Shown here: positions 42,475-51,506 of the stretch, one piece after another | Numbering within the stretch: the first letter of the stretch is position 1 | How the letters are laid out: each line of letters begins with the position of its first letter | From: Kapaibacterium sp044224925 | Lineage (GTDB): Bacteria; Bacteroidota; Ignavibacteria; Kapaibacteriales; Kapaibacteriaceae | Direction of reading: 5' to 3' | NCBI GenBank assembly: GCA_044224925.1 | Contig: JBGAJM010000004.1 | Span: forward strand, 208,425 to 272,424 | Length of the DNA: 64,000 bases | Translations under genes and position numbers: made by a program | Notes under the pieces: generated by a model | The model's input: the letters and a program-made list of their open reading frames with translations, nothing else | Told to the model about the DNA's origin: nothing | Database searches by the model: none

Positions 42475-43073
42475 CGTATCCCCTCATAGAAGATCTTCAT
42501 GAACCCTGCATAGACCTCACCCGGTGTCACGTTGCCATCTTCGAGCGACGCATGCTCGATGCAGTGCGAGACGATCGTCATGTAGACGGTGAGCATCATT
42601 CCGGACGTGAGGTCCTTTCGGACGTGGTTCTGCGCGATCCCGTCGTCGATCACCGACCGGAACTTCTCCCGCCGCTTGACGAGCCAGTGCTCTACCTCAT
42701 TCCAGACATCGGGGGCATGACGACGAAAGTCTGCGATCACGGCATTGGAAGAAAAACCTGCATATCGACTCGAAATGTACTCGAGCATCATGCTGGCCTT
42801 CTTTTTGAATTCCATGGAGTGATCGTCGTACATGGGATCGCTCTCGATCTCGATGGAGCGCATGGTCTCTCGCATGACCTCGCGGAGAAGCTCTTCTTTC
42901 GATGTGAAGAGTCGGTATAGGGTCTTCTTACTGATGCCTGCCGCCTTGGAGATGGCATCGGATGACGTAGCCGAAAACCCGTTGGCAAAGAACAGATCGT
43001 GTGCGATCTCTCGCACACGCACAAAGATCTGTTCATCGGCAAATGACCGTGCGGAATTCTCTTGCTCCATCAT
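42453..43073 (-). CDS. TetR/AcrR-family transcriptional regulator
   Basis: This protein has 206 residues from ATG 43073. The start at 43100 would lie upstream of a TATTTTG box that is only 5 bases before 43073. The DNA-binding domain reads REIAHDLFFANGFSATSSD, then AISKAAGISKKTLYRLFTSK with the recognition helix. The C-terminal effector domain is unassigned. It is divergent from lysS, with the two promoters about 70 bases apart, so it may control its own operon. It overlaps the second tetR gene by 22 bases. Confidence 0.92.
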   Translation of the reverse strand: MMEQENSARSFADEQIFVRVREIAHDLFFANGFSATSSDAISKAAGISKKTLYRLFTSKEELLREVMRETMRSIEIESDPMYDDHSMEFKKKASMMLEYISSRYAGFSSNAVIADFRRHAPDVWNEVEHWLVKRREKFRSVIDDGIAQNHVRKDLTSGMMLTVYMTIVSHCIEHASLEDGNVTPGEVYAGFMKIFYEGIRWKGADS

Positions 43074-43078
43074 TGTTT

Positions 43079-43085
43079 CAAAATA
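43079..43085 (-). promoter_or_regulatory. Candidate -7 box TATTTTG for the tetR pair
   Basis: On the - strand, TATTTTG lies 5 bases before ATG 43073, one base shorter than TAnnTTTG. The spacing to the start codon is like that at other genes of the window. Confidence 0.4.
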
Positions 43086-43155
43086 CGTGCGTAGAACCAT
43101 GCACGCAACTCCGAAAACTGGGCTCGGTGCTTATCGTTTCCACATACGGCAGTGG

Positions 43156-43163
43156 TATCTTTG
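43156..43163 (+). promoter_or_regulatory. Candidate -7 box TATCTTTG for lysS
   Basis: An exact TAnnTTTG match lies 6 bases before ATG 43170. A GTG at 43152 in the same frame lies before the box and is therefore not the start. The mRNA would be leaderless or nearly so. Confidence 0.55.
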
Positions 43164-43169
43164 TCCACT

Positions 43170-44675
43170 ATGACCGAACCACAACGAAACGACCAAGAGC
43201 TACGACGTCTGGAAGAACTGCATCTGCTCCGTTCAATGGGAGTGGATCCGTATCCGACCTCGTTCAACAAGACCCACGACGCAGCAACGATCCTGCGCGA
43301 TTTCTCCGACGATGCACCGGATGCCTTGAACACGGTCCATGTAGCCGGCCGGATCATGACGGTCCGCCGTATGGGCAAGGCCTCCTTCTGGCATATCCAG
43401 GACCACTCCGGTCGCATTCAGATCTACCTGAAGAAGGATGATCTTGGAGAGCAATATGATTCGCTGAAGCTCTATGATATCGGCGATATCATCGGCGTCG
43501 AAGGTTTCGTGTTCCGTACACGCATGGGCGAGATCAGTGTACATGCACGTACGCTCACGCTGCTCACGAAGAGCTTGCGACCGATCCCAGTGGCAAAGGA
43601 AGAGACCGATGAGCAGGGCAACGTCACACGATATGATGCATTCGCCGACAAGGAACTTCGGTACCGCCGGCGGTATCTGGACCTGATCGCGAACCCGCAC
43701 ATCAAGGACACGTTCGTCAAGCGTGCACGGATCATCTCCGTCATGCGCCGCTTCTTTGATGAGCGTGGATGGCTCGAAGTGGAAACACCGATCCTGCAAC
43801 CATTGTATGGTGGTGCAACGGCGCGGCCGTTCGTAACGCATCACAATGCGCTCGATGTGGACCTGTATCTGCGCATTGCAGATGAACTGTACCTGAAGCG
43901 CCTGATCGTGGGCGGATTCGAAGGGGTCTATGAGATCTCCAAGAACTTCCGCAACGAGGGCATGGACAAGACGCACAATCCCGAGTATACGGCCCTTGAG
44001 ATCTATGTGGCCTATAAGGACTACGTGTGGATGATGGACATGACAGAGGAGTGTCTCAACACGGTGGTCCGTGAAGTGGTCGGTACCGAGACGGTGCTCT
44101 TTCAGGACGTCGAGCTTTCGTTCGCACGTCCATTCCGCAGAGCGAAGATGTTCGATCTCTATCGGGAGCACACCGGGAAGGACCTTCGCGGTCTCTCCCG
44201 CGAAGAGCTCTTGGCGGCGGCAAAGGAACTGCACGTTGGTGTCGATCCGAAGGCGAGTGCCATGAAGATCCTCGACGAGATCTTCAGCGTTCTCGTACAG
44301 CCGCATTTGATCCAGCCAACGTTCGTGACGGACTATCCGGTTGAGATGTCGCCCCTCGCAAAGGCGCACCCGACAGAGGCCGGGCTGGTGGAGCGATTCG
44401 AGTTGTTCATCAATGGCAACGAGGTTGCCAATGCGTTCAGCGAGCTCAACGATCCCATCGATCAGCGGGAACGTCTCGAAGACCAAGCCCGCATCCGTGC
44501 CGACGGCGATGACGAGGCGATGAGCGTGGATGAGGACTTCTTGCAGGCGATCGAAGTTGGCATGCCGCCAACGGCCGGTCTGGGCGTTGGGATCGATCGT
44601 CTCGTGATGCTCCTGACGAACAATGATTCGATCCGCGATGTGGTGTTCTTCCCGCAGATGCGTCCGGAACATTGA
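43170..44675 (+). CDS. lysS: Lysine-tRNA ligase, class II
   Basis: This protein of 501 residues charges tRNA-Lys with lysine at the cost of ATP. The N-terminal OB-fold anticodon-binding domain spans about residues 50-150 (HVAGRIMTVRRMGKASFWHI, GVEGFVFRTRMGEI). The class II catalytic core has motif 1 around VETPILQPLYGGATARPF, motif 2 FRNEGMDKTHNPEYT and motif 3 GLGVGIDRLVML. The length matches E. coli LysS (505). It heads a + strand group with the site-2 protease (2 bases behind) and a glycosyltransferase. The co-transcription is likely from the spacing. Confidence 0.98.
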   Translation: MTEPQRNDQELRRLEELHLLRSMGVDPYPTSFNKTHDAATILRDFSDDAPDALNTVHVAGRIMTVRRMGKASFWHIQDHSGRIQIYLKKDDLGEQYDSLKLYDIGDIIGVEGFVFRTRMGEISVHARTLTLLTKSLRPIPVAKEETDEQGNVTRYDAFADKELRYRRRYLDLIANPHIKDTFVKRARIISVMRRFFDERGWLEVETPILQPLYGGATARPFVTHHNALDVDLYLRIADELYLKRLIVGGFEGVYEISKNFRNEGMDKTHNPEYTALEIYVAYKDYVWMMDMTEECLNTVVREVVGTETVLFQDVELSFARPFRRAKMFDLYREHTGKDLRGLSREELLAAAKELHVGVDPKASAMKILDEIFSVLVQPHLIQPTFVTDYPVEMSPLAKAHPTEAGLVERFELFINGNEVANAFSELNDPIDQRERLEDQARIRADGDDEAMSVDEDFLQAIEVGMPPTAGLGVGIDRLVMLLTNNDSIRDVVFFPQMRPEH

Positions 44676-44677
44676 GC

Positions 44678-45742
44678 ATGGGCTATACTCCCATTGCACC
44701 AGAAGGTATTCAACGAACTCCTGCGCGATCATCACTCTGGTTGCATGCACTGCTCTTCGTGGCATCGTTCGTATGCACGATGTTCGCCGGCGCTCAGTGG
44801 CTGATGAAGGACATCACGGAGATCACCAATGCGACGTATGGGATCACGTATGCGTTGCTGATCATGTCGTTCCTCACGGCGCACGAGTTCGGACACTACA
44901 TCGCCGCGCGCAAGCACGGCGTTGATGCCTCGCTGCCGTACTTCATCCCGATGCCCTTTCTCAACATGCTGCCGTTCGGCACCATGGGCGCTGTGATCCG
45001 CACGCGTTCCCCGATCCGGTCAAGAGCGGTCTTGTTCGACATCGGTGTCTCCGGTCCACTGGCTGGTTTCGTTGTGTGCCTGATCATCCTTGCCGTCGGC
45101 TTCTTCACCTTGCCTCCCAAGGAATACTTGTACTCGATCCATCCGGAGTATGTGAACCTTGGCGGTGCGATCCCGACAACGGGAATGTACTTTGGCGACA
45201 CGCTCACGTTCTCGGCCTTCCGTGCACTGTTCGCGGATCGGGGGTTCATTCCTCCCATGAATGAAGTGTATCACTATCCATTCCTCTGCGTGGGCTGGTT
45301 CGGATTGTTCGTCACGGCGTTGAACATGCTGCCCTTCGGACAGTTGGACGGCGGACATGTGCTGTATGCATTGGTCGGACCCTTGCAGCATCGCATCGCT
45401 CGTGGACTGTGGTGGACGTTGTTCCTTGCCGGTGTTCTCTCGCTCCTGGGTGAAGTGCAGCAAGCGCTCATCGGAGTTCCGGAAGACCCGCTGACGTTGT
45501 GGCTGCAGCAACATCTGTCACCCGTGCTCGATCCCATGGTGGCGCAAGCTCCCTGGCTCTTTGCTCTTGGTTCGGGCTGGCTGATGTGGGCGCTTCTCAT
45601 TCGATTCTTCATCAAGATCCCGCATCCGGTGATCGAAGACCCGACGCCGTTGAGTTCCGGACGTGCCATTGTCGGATGGATCGCCATTGCCGTGCTCGTC
45701 TTGTGCTTTGCTCCAACGAGCATCTACTTCGTTATGCAATAA
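44678..45742 (+). CDS. Site-2 protease family membrane metalloprotease
   Basis: This protein of 354 residues starts at ATG 44678, 2 bases behind the lysS stop. It has about seven hydrophobic segments. The zinc motif is in SFLTAHEFGHYIAARKHG, and the third ligand motif is in LNMLPFGQLDGGH, as in the S2P/M50 family of intramembrane proteases. GVSGPLAGFVVCLIILAVGF resembles the GPLAG motif found in relatives such as EGY1 and cyanobacterial S2P. No PDZ domain is visible. The substrate (often an anti-sigma factor or stress regulator) is unknown, and no such partner is adjacent. Confidence 0.92.
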   Translation: MGYTPIAPEGIQRTPARSSLWLHALLFVASFVCTMFAGAQWLMKDITEITNATYGITYALLIMSFLTAHEFGHYIAARKHGVDASLPYFIPMPFLNMLPFGTMGAVIRTRSPIRSRAVLFDIGVSGPLAGFVVCLIILAVGFFTLPPKEYLYSIHPEYVNLGGAIPTTGMYFGDTLTFSAFRALFADRGFIPPMNEVYHYPFLCVGWFGLFVTALNMLPFGQLDGGHVLYALVGPLQHRIARGLWWTLFLAGVLSLLGEVQQALIGVPEDPLTLWLQQHLSPVLDPMVAQAPWLFALGSGWLMWALLIRFFIKIPHPVIEDPTPLSSGRAIVGWIAIAVLVLCFAPTSIYFVMQ

Positions 45743-45756
45743 CCGCAAGGACCGTT

Positions 45757-47421
45757 GTGAATACCAGACAGCACACCGTCGTTGCGTGCGTGTTGGCACT
45801 CACATGCTTGTTCGCCCTCCGACTTACGTCCGTGGAGATCCAACCATGGGACGAAGGATTGTATGCCGTACGGGCACAGAGCATCGTTATCTACGATGAA
45901 TGGTTCGATCAAACGGACCATGCGATCGGAGGACTGTATTCGTCCACACCGCCACCGATGGTGCCGTGGGCACTCGCTGTAGCAATGCAGACCTTCGGTC
46001 CGTCCGTGGCCGCCATTCGCATCTTCGGCGTGTTGTGTTCCGGCATCTCGCTCCTGCTTCTCTATTCCATTGCACGCCGCATGATGTCGTTCCAGTCCGC
46101 CATCCTTGCAATGTGCGTGCTCGCCGGATGCTTGCATTGGGTGACGTACTCCCGACAGGCCATGACGGAAGTGCCATTGATGATGTTCACGTTGCTCGCG
46201 TTCTGGTCTGCCCTTCGAGCCGTTGAATCAACGAAAGTGCGCACCTCGTGGCTGTTCGCCATCGTGGCGGGTCTTGCCTTCGGCGCAGCATTGCTCACGA
46301 AGATGACGGTGTCGTTCGTGCCTGTCCTGTTCTTCGGCGTTCTTGCACTACGATCGGTTCGGTCGAGAATTCCGCTTGCGATCGCTGTTCTGATCGGTGT
46401 GGCCGTGGCTGCACCGTGGTATGCCACGATGATCGCTCATCATGGTGCGGCATTCACACAGGCGCTCTTTCTTCCGCAGGTCGCATCGGTGGTCGAGGGC
46501 AATGCGCGATCGCTCGGCGTGCTCTACTACATCAATCAGCTCGTGGTCGCACACCCCTTGCTCCTTGCCGCCCTTGCCTACCTTCTGGTGGCAGCGGTCA
46601 AACGTCGATTCTTACCTGCGAGCACAAACGCCGCTGCACTGATCGTGTTGCTGTGGTTCGCGCTTGGAGTGATCGTGTTCAGTGTTGCGCCGACGAAGAA
46701 TCCGCACTACGTCGTGATGCTCTTGCCCGCCTCGGTACTGCTTGCCATCTACAGCTTGGAACGATCGCTGGAAGGTGGTTCCCGAAGGATGATCGTGGTG
46801 ATCTATAGCGGCATTGTGGTGGCCACCATGTGGTCTGTGCTTCCCGGTCTGCGAGGTTCGCTCCGCACGCTCGTGATGGATCCGTTGATGATGCCGATCC
46901 TTGCGCTGGGTATTCTCGTGCTGGCATTGCCATTCATCCTTCCAACTCGGATCGTGGCCGCACTGTCGGTCCGTGCGTACAGGCCCGTTGTCTACGGAGC
47001 GTGTGGTGTGATGTTGTTGCGAGCTGTGATGTTCGTTGCTGTGGATCCACCGCGGATGATCAATGGTGGCAGGGAGATCGCAGGTCATCTGCTGGATTCT
47101 CCCGCGCGATCGTTCGGCTATCTCTATCATCGACATAACGACGGCGATCGGTACAATCCGCAATTGGCATGGTACACGGCGGGTTGGATGGCCGGTTGGT
47201 TGCCGGGTCGTACCGTGCAACCCTTTGCCATGTCGGCAACAACGGTGGACGAGAACATGTTGGGGATCGCCTCGGCATCCGGTACACCGTTCATCGTCTA
47301 CTATCATCCCGGACAACGCGTCGAAGAACAACGGCGAGTGTCGGAGATGTTGGGATCGTCGTACGAGATCGTGCCGACCTCTGCCGAACACTATACGCTC
47401 TACGCGCTCGCGCGCCGTTGA
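45757..47421 (+). CDS. ArnT/PMT-like membrane glycosyltransferase
   Basis: This protein has 554 residues from GTG 45757, which follows AGGA (45748-45751). Upstream readings run into the S2P gene. After the first membrane helix comes QPWDEGLYAVRAQSI, the acidic catalytic loop motif of GT39/GT83 enzymes. About 11-12 further membrane segments follow, including TYSRQAMTEVPLMMF and SVAPTKNPHYVVMLLPA, both typical of ArnT-like transferases. Such enzymes move a sugar from a polyprenyl-phosphate donor to lipid A, protein or glycan on the periplasmic face. The acceptor here cannot be told. It converges on the ABC exporter gene with a 6-base gap. Confidence 0.88.
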   Translation: MNTRQHTVVACVLALTCLFALRLTSVEIQPWDEGLYAVRAQSIVIYDEWFDQTDHAIGGLYSSTPPPMVPWALAVAMQTFGPSVAAIRIFGVLCSGISLLLLYSIARRMMSFQSAILAMCVLAGCLHWVTYSRQAMTEVPLMMFTLLAFWSALRAVESTKVRTSWLFAIVAGLAFGAALLTKMTVSFVPVLFFGVLALRSVRSRIPLAIAVLIGVAVAAPWYATMIAHHGAAFTQALFLPQVASVVEGNARSLGVLYYINQLVVAHPLLLAALAYLLVAAVKRRFLPASTNAAALIVLLWFALGVIVFSVAPTKNPHYVVMLLPASVLLAIYSLERSLEGGSRRMIVVIYSGIVVATMWSVLPGLRGSLRTLVMDPLMMPILALGILVLALPFILPTRIVAALSVRAYRPVVYGACGVMLLRAVMFVAVDPPRMINGGREIAGHLLDSPARSFGYLYHRHNDGDRYNPQLAWYTAGWMAGWLPGRTVQPFAMSATTVDENMLGIASASGTPFIVYYHPGQRVEEQRRVSEMLGSSYEIVPTSAEHYTLYALARR

Positions 47422-47427
47422 ACGCTC

Positions 47428-49287
47428 TTACGTTGTGTGAGCGAATTGCATGGCATGCAATCGCGCATACGCCCCACCACGAGCGAGAAGCTCTGCATGC
47501 GTTCCGGTCTCGACAACAGTGCCATGGTCAAAGACCACGATCACATCTGCATTGACGATGGTGGAAAGGCGGTGGGCGACGATGATGGCCGTACGATCCT
47601 TGAGCACATCGTTGATGGCATCCTGCACGATACGTTCGGATTCTGTGTCGAGTGCCGACGTGGCCTCGTCAAAGAGCAGGATGGCAGGATCGCGATAAAG
47701 GGCTCGGGCGATGGCAAGACGTTGACGTTGTCCGCCAGATAGCTTGATCCCACGATCGCCGATGTTCGTATCGTAGCCTTCCGGTAGCGCTTGAATGAAA
47801 CTGTCGGCATGCGCAATGCGTGCCGCACGGATCACGGCATCCCTGTTCGTCACCGACTCTCCGAGGGAGATGTTGTTCGCAACAGAATCGTTGAACAGGA
47901 TGGTTTCTTGCGAGACCATACCGAAGAGCGACCGATACGTCGTGAGATCCAGCGTTCGAATGTCGGTGCCATCAATGCGGATCGTTCCCGACTGCGGGTC
48001 GTAGAATCGTTCGATCAGGTCGAGGATCGTGGACTTCCCACTGCCGCTCGATCCAACAAGCGCAACGGTCTTTCCCTTTTGTACCGAGAACGATGCATCG
48101 TTGATCACATTCTTTTCGTCGTAGGCGAACGTGACGTTGTCCACGGCGATCTCGGAGCGGAACTCCGTCACGACCGTTGTTCCGTTCTGGATGGACGGAC
48201 GTTCATCAAGCGTAACTATGATGTTCGAAGCGGCCACTACTCCGCGCTGCATTGTGGCGATCGTACTGAAAATGGTCGAGATCGGCTGCATGAGACCGAA
48301 CAGAATGAACAGGAATGTCATCAGATTCGATGGGGTGAGTTCGTTGGATGCAAGTGCCAGTCCTCCTGCATAGAACACGGCCACTAACGCGAGAATGCCA
48401 AACGTGTCATTCACGGCGGGGACGAGAGAAAGTACGCGGGTGTTCTTGAGCGAGCTCCGCACGAATCCCTTGGTCTGATCCGTGAAGCGCTTGATCATCA
48501 ACGGCTCTACGGTGAGCGCCTTGATCACGCGAATGCCCATCACTGTCTCCTGCAGCGTTGCCGTATAGTCCGCCTGTGCCGCCTGCATGCGTGCCGCATA
48601 CTTGCGCAGGAAGGTCGTGGACGTGCGGATCATCAACACGCCGAGCAGGGCAACGCCTACGGCGATACCGGTGAGCGACGGAGAGATGATCAGCAAGAAC
48701 GTGATGTAGATCAGCACGGTGGTGCCTTCCCGCCACAACTGCGTGATCGAGTTCAACGTTGAATGATTGACCACGCCGACATCGTTGGTGAGCAGCGAGA
48801 TGATCTCACCTGAACGTTTGCGACTAAAATAGTCCAGCGAAAGATCGGTGATCTTGGTGAAGAGGGCATCTCGGATCGACTTCATAACGCCTTCTTCGAG
48901 TCGCGTTCCGATCAGACTGCTTGCATACTTCGACAGTGCACGAAACAGAAAGAGCACGAAGATCACGATGGAGAGATTGCGAACGGATGTGAAGAAGTCG
49001 GGCGAGACGATCAACGAATAGATGAAGTCGTCGAACCGTGCCTTGATAGTGGTACCGATCTGTACGGTGGGAATGGCCACCGACATCGATGCTACGCCAT
49101 TGGAGGATTGCGTGGAGAAGAGCGTGCGAAAAACGGGCTCCACGATGGCAAGCGTCAATGCATTCAAGCTCGAGAACACGAGATTGAAGACGAAGCTCAG
49201 TGCCAACAGCCACTTGAACGGTGCCACGAATCGGAGAATGCGTGGGACGAGCTGTCTCGTGGTGTATGAGTGTGTTGCGGATGACAT
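47428..49287 (-). CDS. ABC exporter with fused permease and ATPase (MsbA-like)
   Basis: This protein of 619 residues has an N-terminal six-helix membrane domain (LALSFVFNLVFSSLNALTL, SLDYFSRKRSGEIISLLTND) and a C-terminal ATPase with Walker A GSSGSGKST, the Q-loop near GMVSQETILF, signature KLSGGQRQR, Walker B ILLFDEATSALD and H-loop VAHRLST. It works as a homodimer or heterodimer. MsbA-type flippases for lipid A core and multidrug exporters share this layout, so the substrate is open. It is followed 3 bases later by the amidase gene start region on the same strand and belongs to the corA-amidase operon. Confidence 0.93.
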   Translation of the reverse strand: MSSATHSYTTRQLVPRILRFVAPFKWLLALSFVFNLVFSSLNALTLAIVEPVFRTLFSTQSSNGVASMSVAIPTVQIGTTIKARFDDFIYSLIVSPDFFTSVRNLSIVIFVLFLFRALSKYASSLIGTRLEEGVMKSIRDALFTKITDLSLDYFSRKRSGEIISLLTNDVGVVNHSTLNSITQLWREGTTVLIYITFLLIISPSLTGIAVGVALLGVLMIRTSTTFLRKYAARMQAAQADYTATLQETVMGIRVIKALTVEPLMIKRFTDQTKGFVRSSLKNTRVLSLVPAVNDTFGILALVAVFYAGGLALASNELTPSNLMTFLFILFGLMQPISTIFSTIATMQRGVVAASNIIVTLDERPSIQNGTTVVTEFRSEIAVDNVTFAYDEKNVINDASFSVQKGKTVALVGSSGSGKSTILDLIERFYDPQSGTIRIDGTDIRTLDLTTYRSLFGMVSQETILFNDSVANNISLGESVTNRDAVIRAARIAHADSFIQALPEGYDTNIGDRGIKLSGGQRQRLAIARALYRDPAILLFDEATSALDTESERIVQDAINDVLKDRTAIIVAHRLSTIVNADVIVVFDHGTVVETGTHAELLARGGAYARLHAMQFAHTT

Positions 49288-49290
49288 GGT

Positions 49291-50457
49291 CTACTTTTCT
49301 AAAAGGGAGCGGTACGACGCCGCATACGAAGAGATCGCGTTCACGATCGACGCGGCCATTTCTTGTTGTCCGCGCGCTGAGCTGATGTAGGCGGCGTCGC
49401 TGGTGTTCGACAGAAAGGCCGTTTCGAAGAGGATGTTGGGCATCGAGGCGCCAACGAGCACGAAGAAGCCGGCCTGGCTCACGCCGCGATCCTCAATGGG
49501 CGTACCGTTGCGAACGGAACGCTGCACGTATGACGCCAATTTCTCGCTGAGTTGGACAAAACTGCGTTGGGCCATGGTGGCAACGATCAGTTGGTCCTGT
49601 GTCATGCTTGCATAGGGTGACTGAGAACGCTCGAACTTCACCGAGGCATTCTCCCGTGCGGCAACGCGAGCAGCGTCGTCGTTCCGTCCGGGCCGGAGGA
49701 TGTAGGTCTCACATCCATGCGCAGGATGCGGCTTCGTTGGCATGCTGTTGCAGTGAATGCTGATGAAGAGCTTCCCATTGTTCTCGTTCGCGATCTGTGT
49801 TCGACGGTAGAGCTCGACGAACGTATCGTCCTCTCTCGTCATCACCACCTTCGTGGTCGGCATTGCCGTGTGCAACAATGCGCGAAGTTTCTTTGCAATG
49901 GAGAGCGTCACGTCCTTCTCATACACGCCGTTCACACCTTCAGCCCCTGCGTCCACGCCGCCATGCCCTGCATCGATCACGATCACGTCGAGCGACCAGC
50001 GCGACCGGTCGTTGCGCATGGCCTTCGGCGGTTCTGTCCCACCGGTCACGGCAGTCGATGCATCACGCGTGGAGAGCGTCAGGATCACGTCGCGAGGTCC
50101 ATCGCGGCGCGCGCTGCACGTACGGAAGGAAGGCGGCACGGTGAGTCGGTAGACAAGGAAGGTGCGGATCACATCGGCTGTGGCCGTGATGTGTGCCGGT
50201 GCAAGGGTGGCGGCAAGGGCCGTGTCGGCGTGGACCACTCCCGTCAACCGGAAGACGATCGTGTTGCCGTTCCGTTCAGGTCGCTGGAATGCCGGGATAC
50301 TACGATCGGCGCGAAAGCGGATTTCGATCGAGTCTGCCGTCTGCGTGAGCTTTGTCGATACGATCTTTGAGGAAATGGAATCGGACGCCGGTGATGCGAC
50401 GGAAACGATGGTGGCGATCAGAAGCATGACCATCGAACAGCACACGCACAACTGCAT
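49291..50457 (-). CDS. N-acetylmuramoyl-L-alanine amidase (AmiC/Amidase_3 type)
   Basis: This protein has 388 residues from ATG 50457, one base behind the corA stop (TAAGATG); the longer reading to 50502 overlaps corA and is unlikely. A hydrophobic segment follows the start, so the protein is exported. Residues about 25-140 are a beta-rich AMIN-like part. The Amidase_3 domain has IVIDAGHGGVDAGAEG (first His), GVYEKDVTLSIA (Glu), FISIHCNSM (second His) and NILFETAFLSN (catalytic Glu). It cuts the bond between muramic acid and the peptide stem, usually at division. A typical insertion for regulation lies between His2 and Glu. Confidence 0.92.
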   Translation of the reverse strand: MQLCVCCSMVMLLIATIVSVASPASDSISSKIVSTKLTQTADSIEIRFRADRSIPAFQRPERNGNTIVFRLTGVVHADTALAATLAPAHITATADVIRTFLVYRLTVPPSFRTCSARRDGPRDVILTLSTRDASTAVTGGTEPPKAMRNDRSRWSLDVIVIDAGHGGVDAGAEGVNGVYEKDVTLSIAKKLRALLHTAMPTTKVVMTREDDTFVELYRRTQIANENNGKLFISIHCNSMPTKPHPAHGCETYILRPGRNDDAARVAARENASVKFERSQSPYASMTQDQLIVATMAQRSFVQLSEKLASYVQRSVRNGTPIEDRGVSQAGFFVLVGASMPNILFETAFLSNTSDAAYISSARGQQEMAASIVNAISSYAASYRSLLEK

Positions 50458-50458
50458 C

Positions 50459-51490
50459 TTATTCAAGCCAGCCCTTCCGACGGATGAACATCCACATCGC
50501 ACCAGCGATCAGGAGGAGAAGGCCCCACACAAATCCGTATCCGTATTGCCATTCGAGTTCGGGCATGAAATGGAAGTTCATGCCATAGACACTGCAGACG
50601 AAGGTGAGCGGGAGGAAGATCGAGGAGAAGACCGTGAGGATCTTCATCACTTGATTCAGGCGCGTGTTCGAAATGCTGAAGTACACATCCATGATGGCCA
50701 GAACGCTGTCGCGATTCGATTCCAATTGGTCGGCCACGCGCACAAGGTGATCGTAGACATTGCGATAGTACATACCCTCTTCGTCAGAGATCAGGTCGAA
50801 CTCTCCGCGCGCCAATCGATTCACCATCTCTCGCTGATAGACGGCGGAGCGGCGTACTTCCTGAACGATGCGCTTGATCTCGAGAATACGTTGCAGCGTG
50901 AGCGTTGTCGGAGAACGGAAGACGGTGTGTTCGATCTCTGACAATCGGTCTTCGACCGTCGTTGTCATGGGGAGATACTGATCGACCACTTCGTCGAGAA
51001 TGATATGTGAGAGATAGTCCGGTCCACGTCGCATCACTTTGCGATTCACTGAGCACATCTGTTCCACCGACTGTAAGGCCTTGATCGGCACCAGGTGATG
51101 GGTGATCAGCACCTTCTCGCTGATGATCACGCTGAGTTGCTCAAGAGAGTAACGACGAATCGGCTCTGCCGCATCAGCTTCGGAACCATCGGCACGTTCC
51201 ATGATGAGGGCGTGGACGATCAGAAAGAGATACGTGTCGAAGTCTTCGACCTTGGGATGGTGCAGTCTCGAACGAGGGCCAGTGCGTTGTGCACGCCGAA
51301 GATCGTTGAGGACAAGTTCGTGGACGGGGAACCACGTCTGCAAGACACCGACTTCCTCGTCGGATGTTGGGGCAAAGAGATCAACCCAGAGCATGTCGGC
51401 CTCTGCGAGCGTCGATCGGTCGAATGCCAGAAGTTCACTGAGTGTGAGCTCAGTGATCGATTCATCGCGGTAGAGACGGGAGCTGACCAT
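50459..51490 (-). CDS. corA: CorA-family magnesium/cobalt channel
   Basis: This protein has 343 residues from ATG 51490. Frames that extend further are antisense to rlmD. A large soluble N-terminal domain (DMLWVDLFAPTSDEEV, LEDFDTYLFL-like VEDFDTYLFLIVHAL) and a long helix (RDSVLAIMDVYFSISNTRLN) lead into two C-terminal membrane helices. The signature YGMNF sits at the pore entrance. It should form a pentamer and carry Mg2+, Co2+ or Ni2+ (or Zn2+ efflux, as in the ZntB branch). It heads the operon with the amidase and ABC exporter and is divergent from rlmD with 16 bases between the starts. Confidence 0.94.
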   Translation of the reverse strand: MVSSRLYRDESITELTLSELLAFDRSTLAEADMLWVDLFAPTSDEEVGVLQTWFPVHELVLNDLRRAQRTGPRSRLHHPKVEDFDTYLFLIVHALIMERADGSEADAAEPIRRYSLEQLSVIISEKVLITHHLVPIKALQSVEQMCSVNRKVMRRGPDYLSHIILDEVVDQYLPMTTTVEDRLSEIEHTVFRSPTTLTLQRILEIKRIVQEVRRSAVYQREMVNRLARGEFDLISDEEGMYYRNVYDHLVRVADQLESNRDSVLAIMDVYFSISNTRLNQVMKILTVFSSIFLPLTFVCSVYGMNFHFMPELEWQYGYGFVWGLLLLIAGAMWMFIRRKGWLE

Positions 51491-51497
51491 AACTTTG
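51490..51497 (+). promoter_or_regulatory. Candidate -7 box TAACTTTG for rlmD
   Basis: An exact TAnnTTTG match lies 9 bases before ATG 51507 and overlaps the start codon of the divergent corA gene. The two promoters must share the same 20-30 bases. A weaker box TAGTTTCA for corA lies on the other strand at 51500-51507. Confidence 0.5.
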
Positions 51498-51506
51498 TGT
51501 GAAACT

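Noticed and set aside
43233..44765. Open frame of 510 codons on the - strand opposite lysS
   Set aside because: lysS is certain. The antisense product has no recognisable motif and arises from codon-position GC bias.
50458..50502. N-terminal extension of the amidase with a peptide resembling mistranslated tRNA
   Set aside because: The bases are the 3' end of corA and do not fold as a tRNA. ATG 50457 gives a normal signal peptide.
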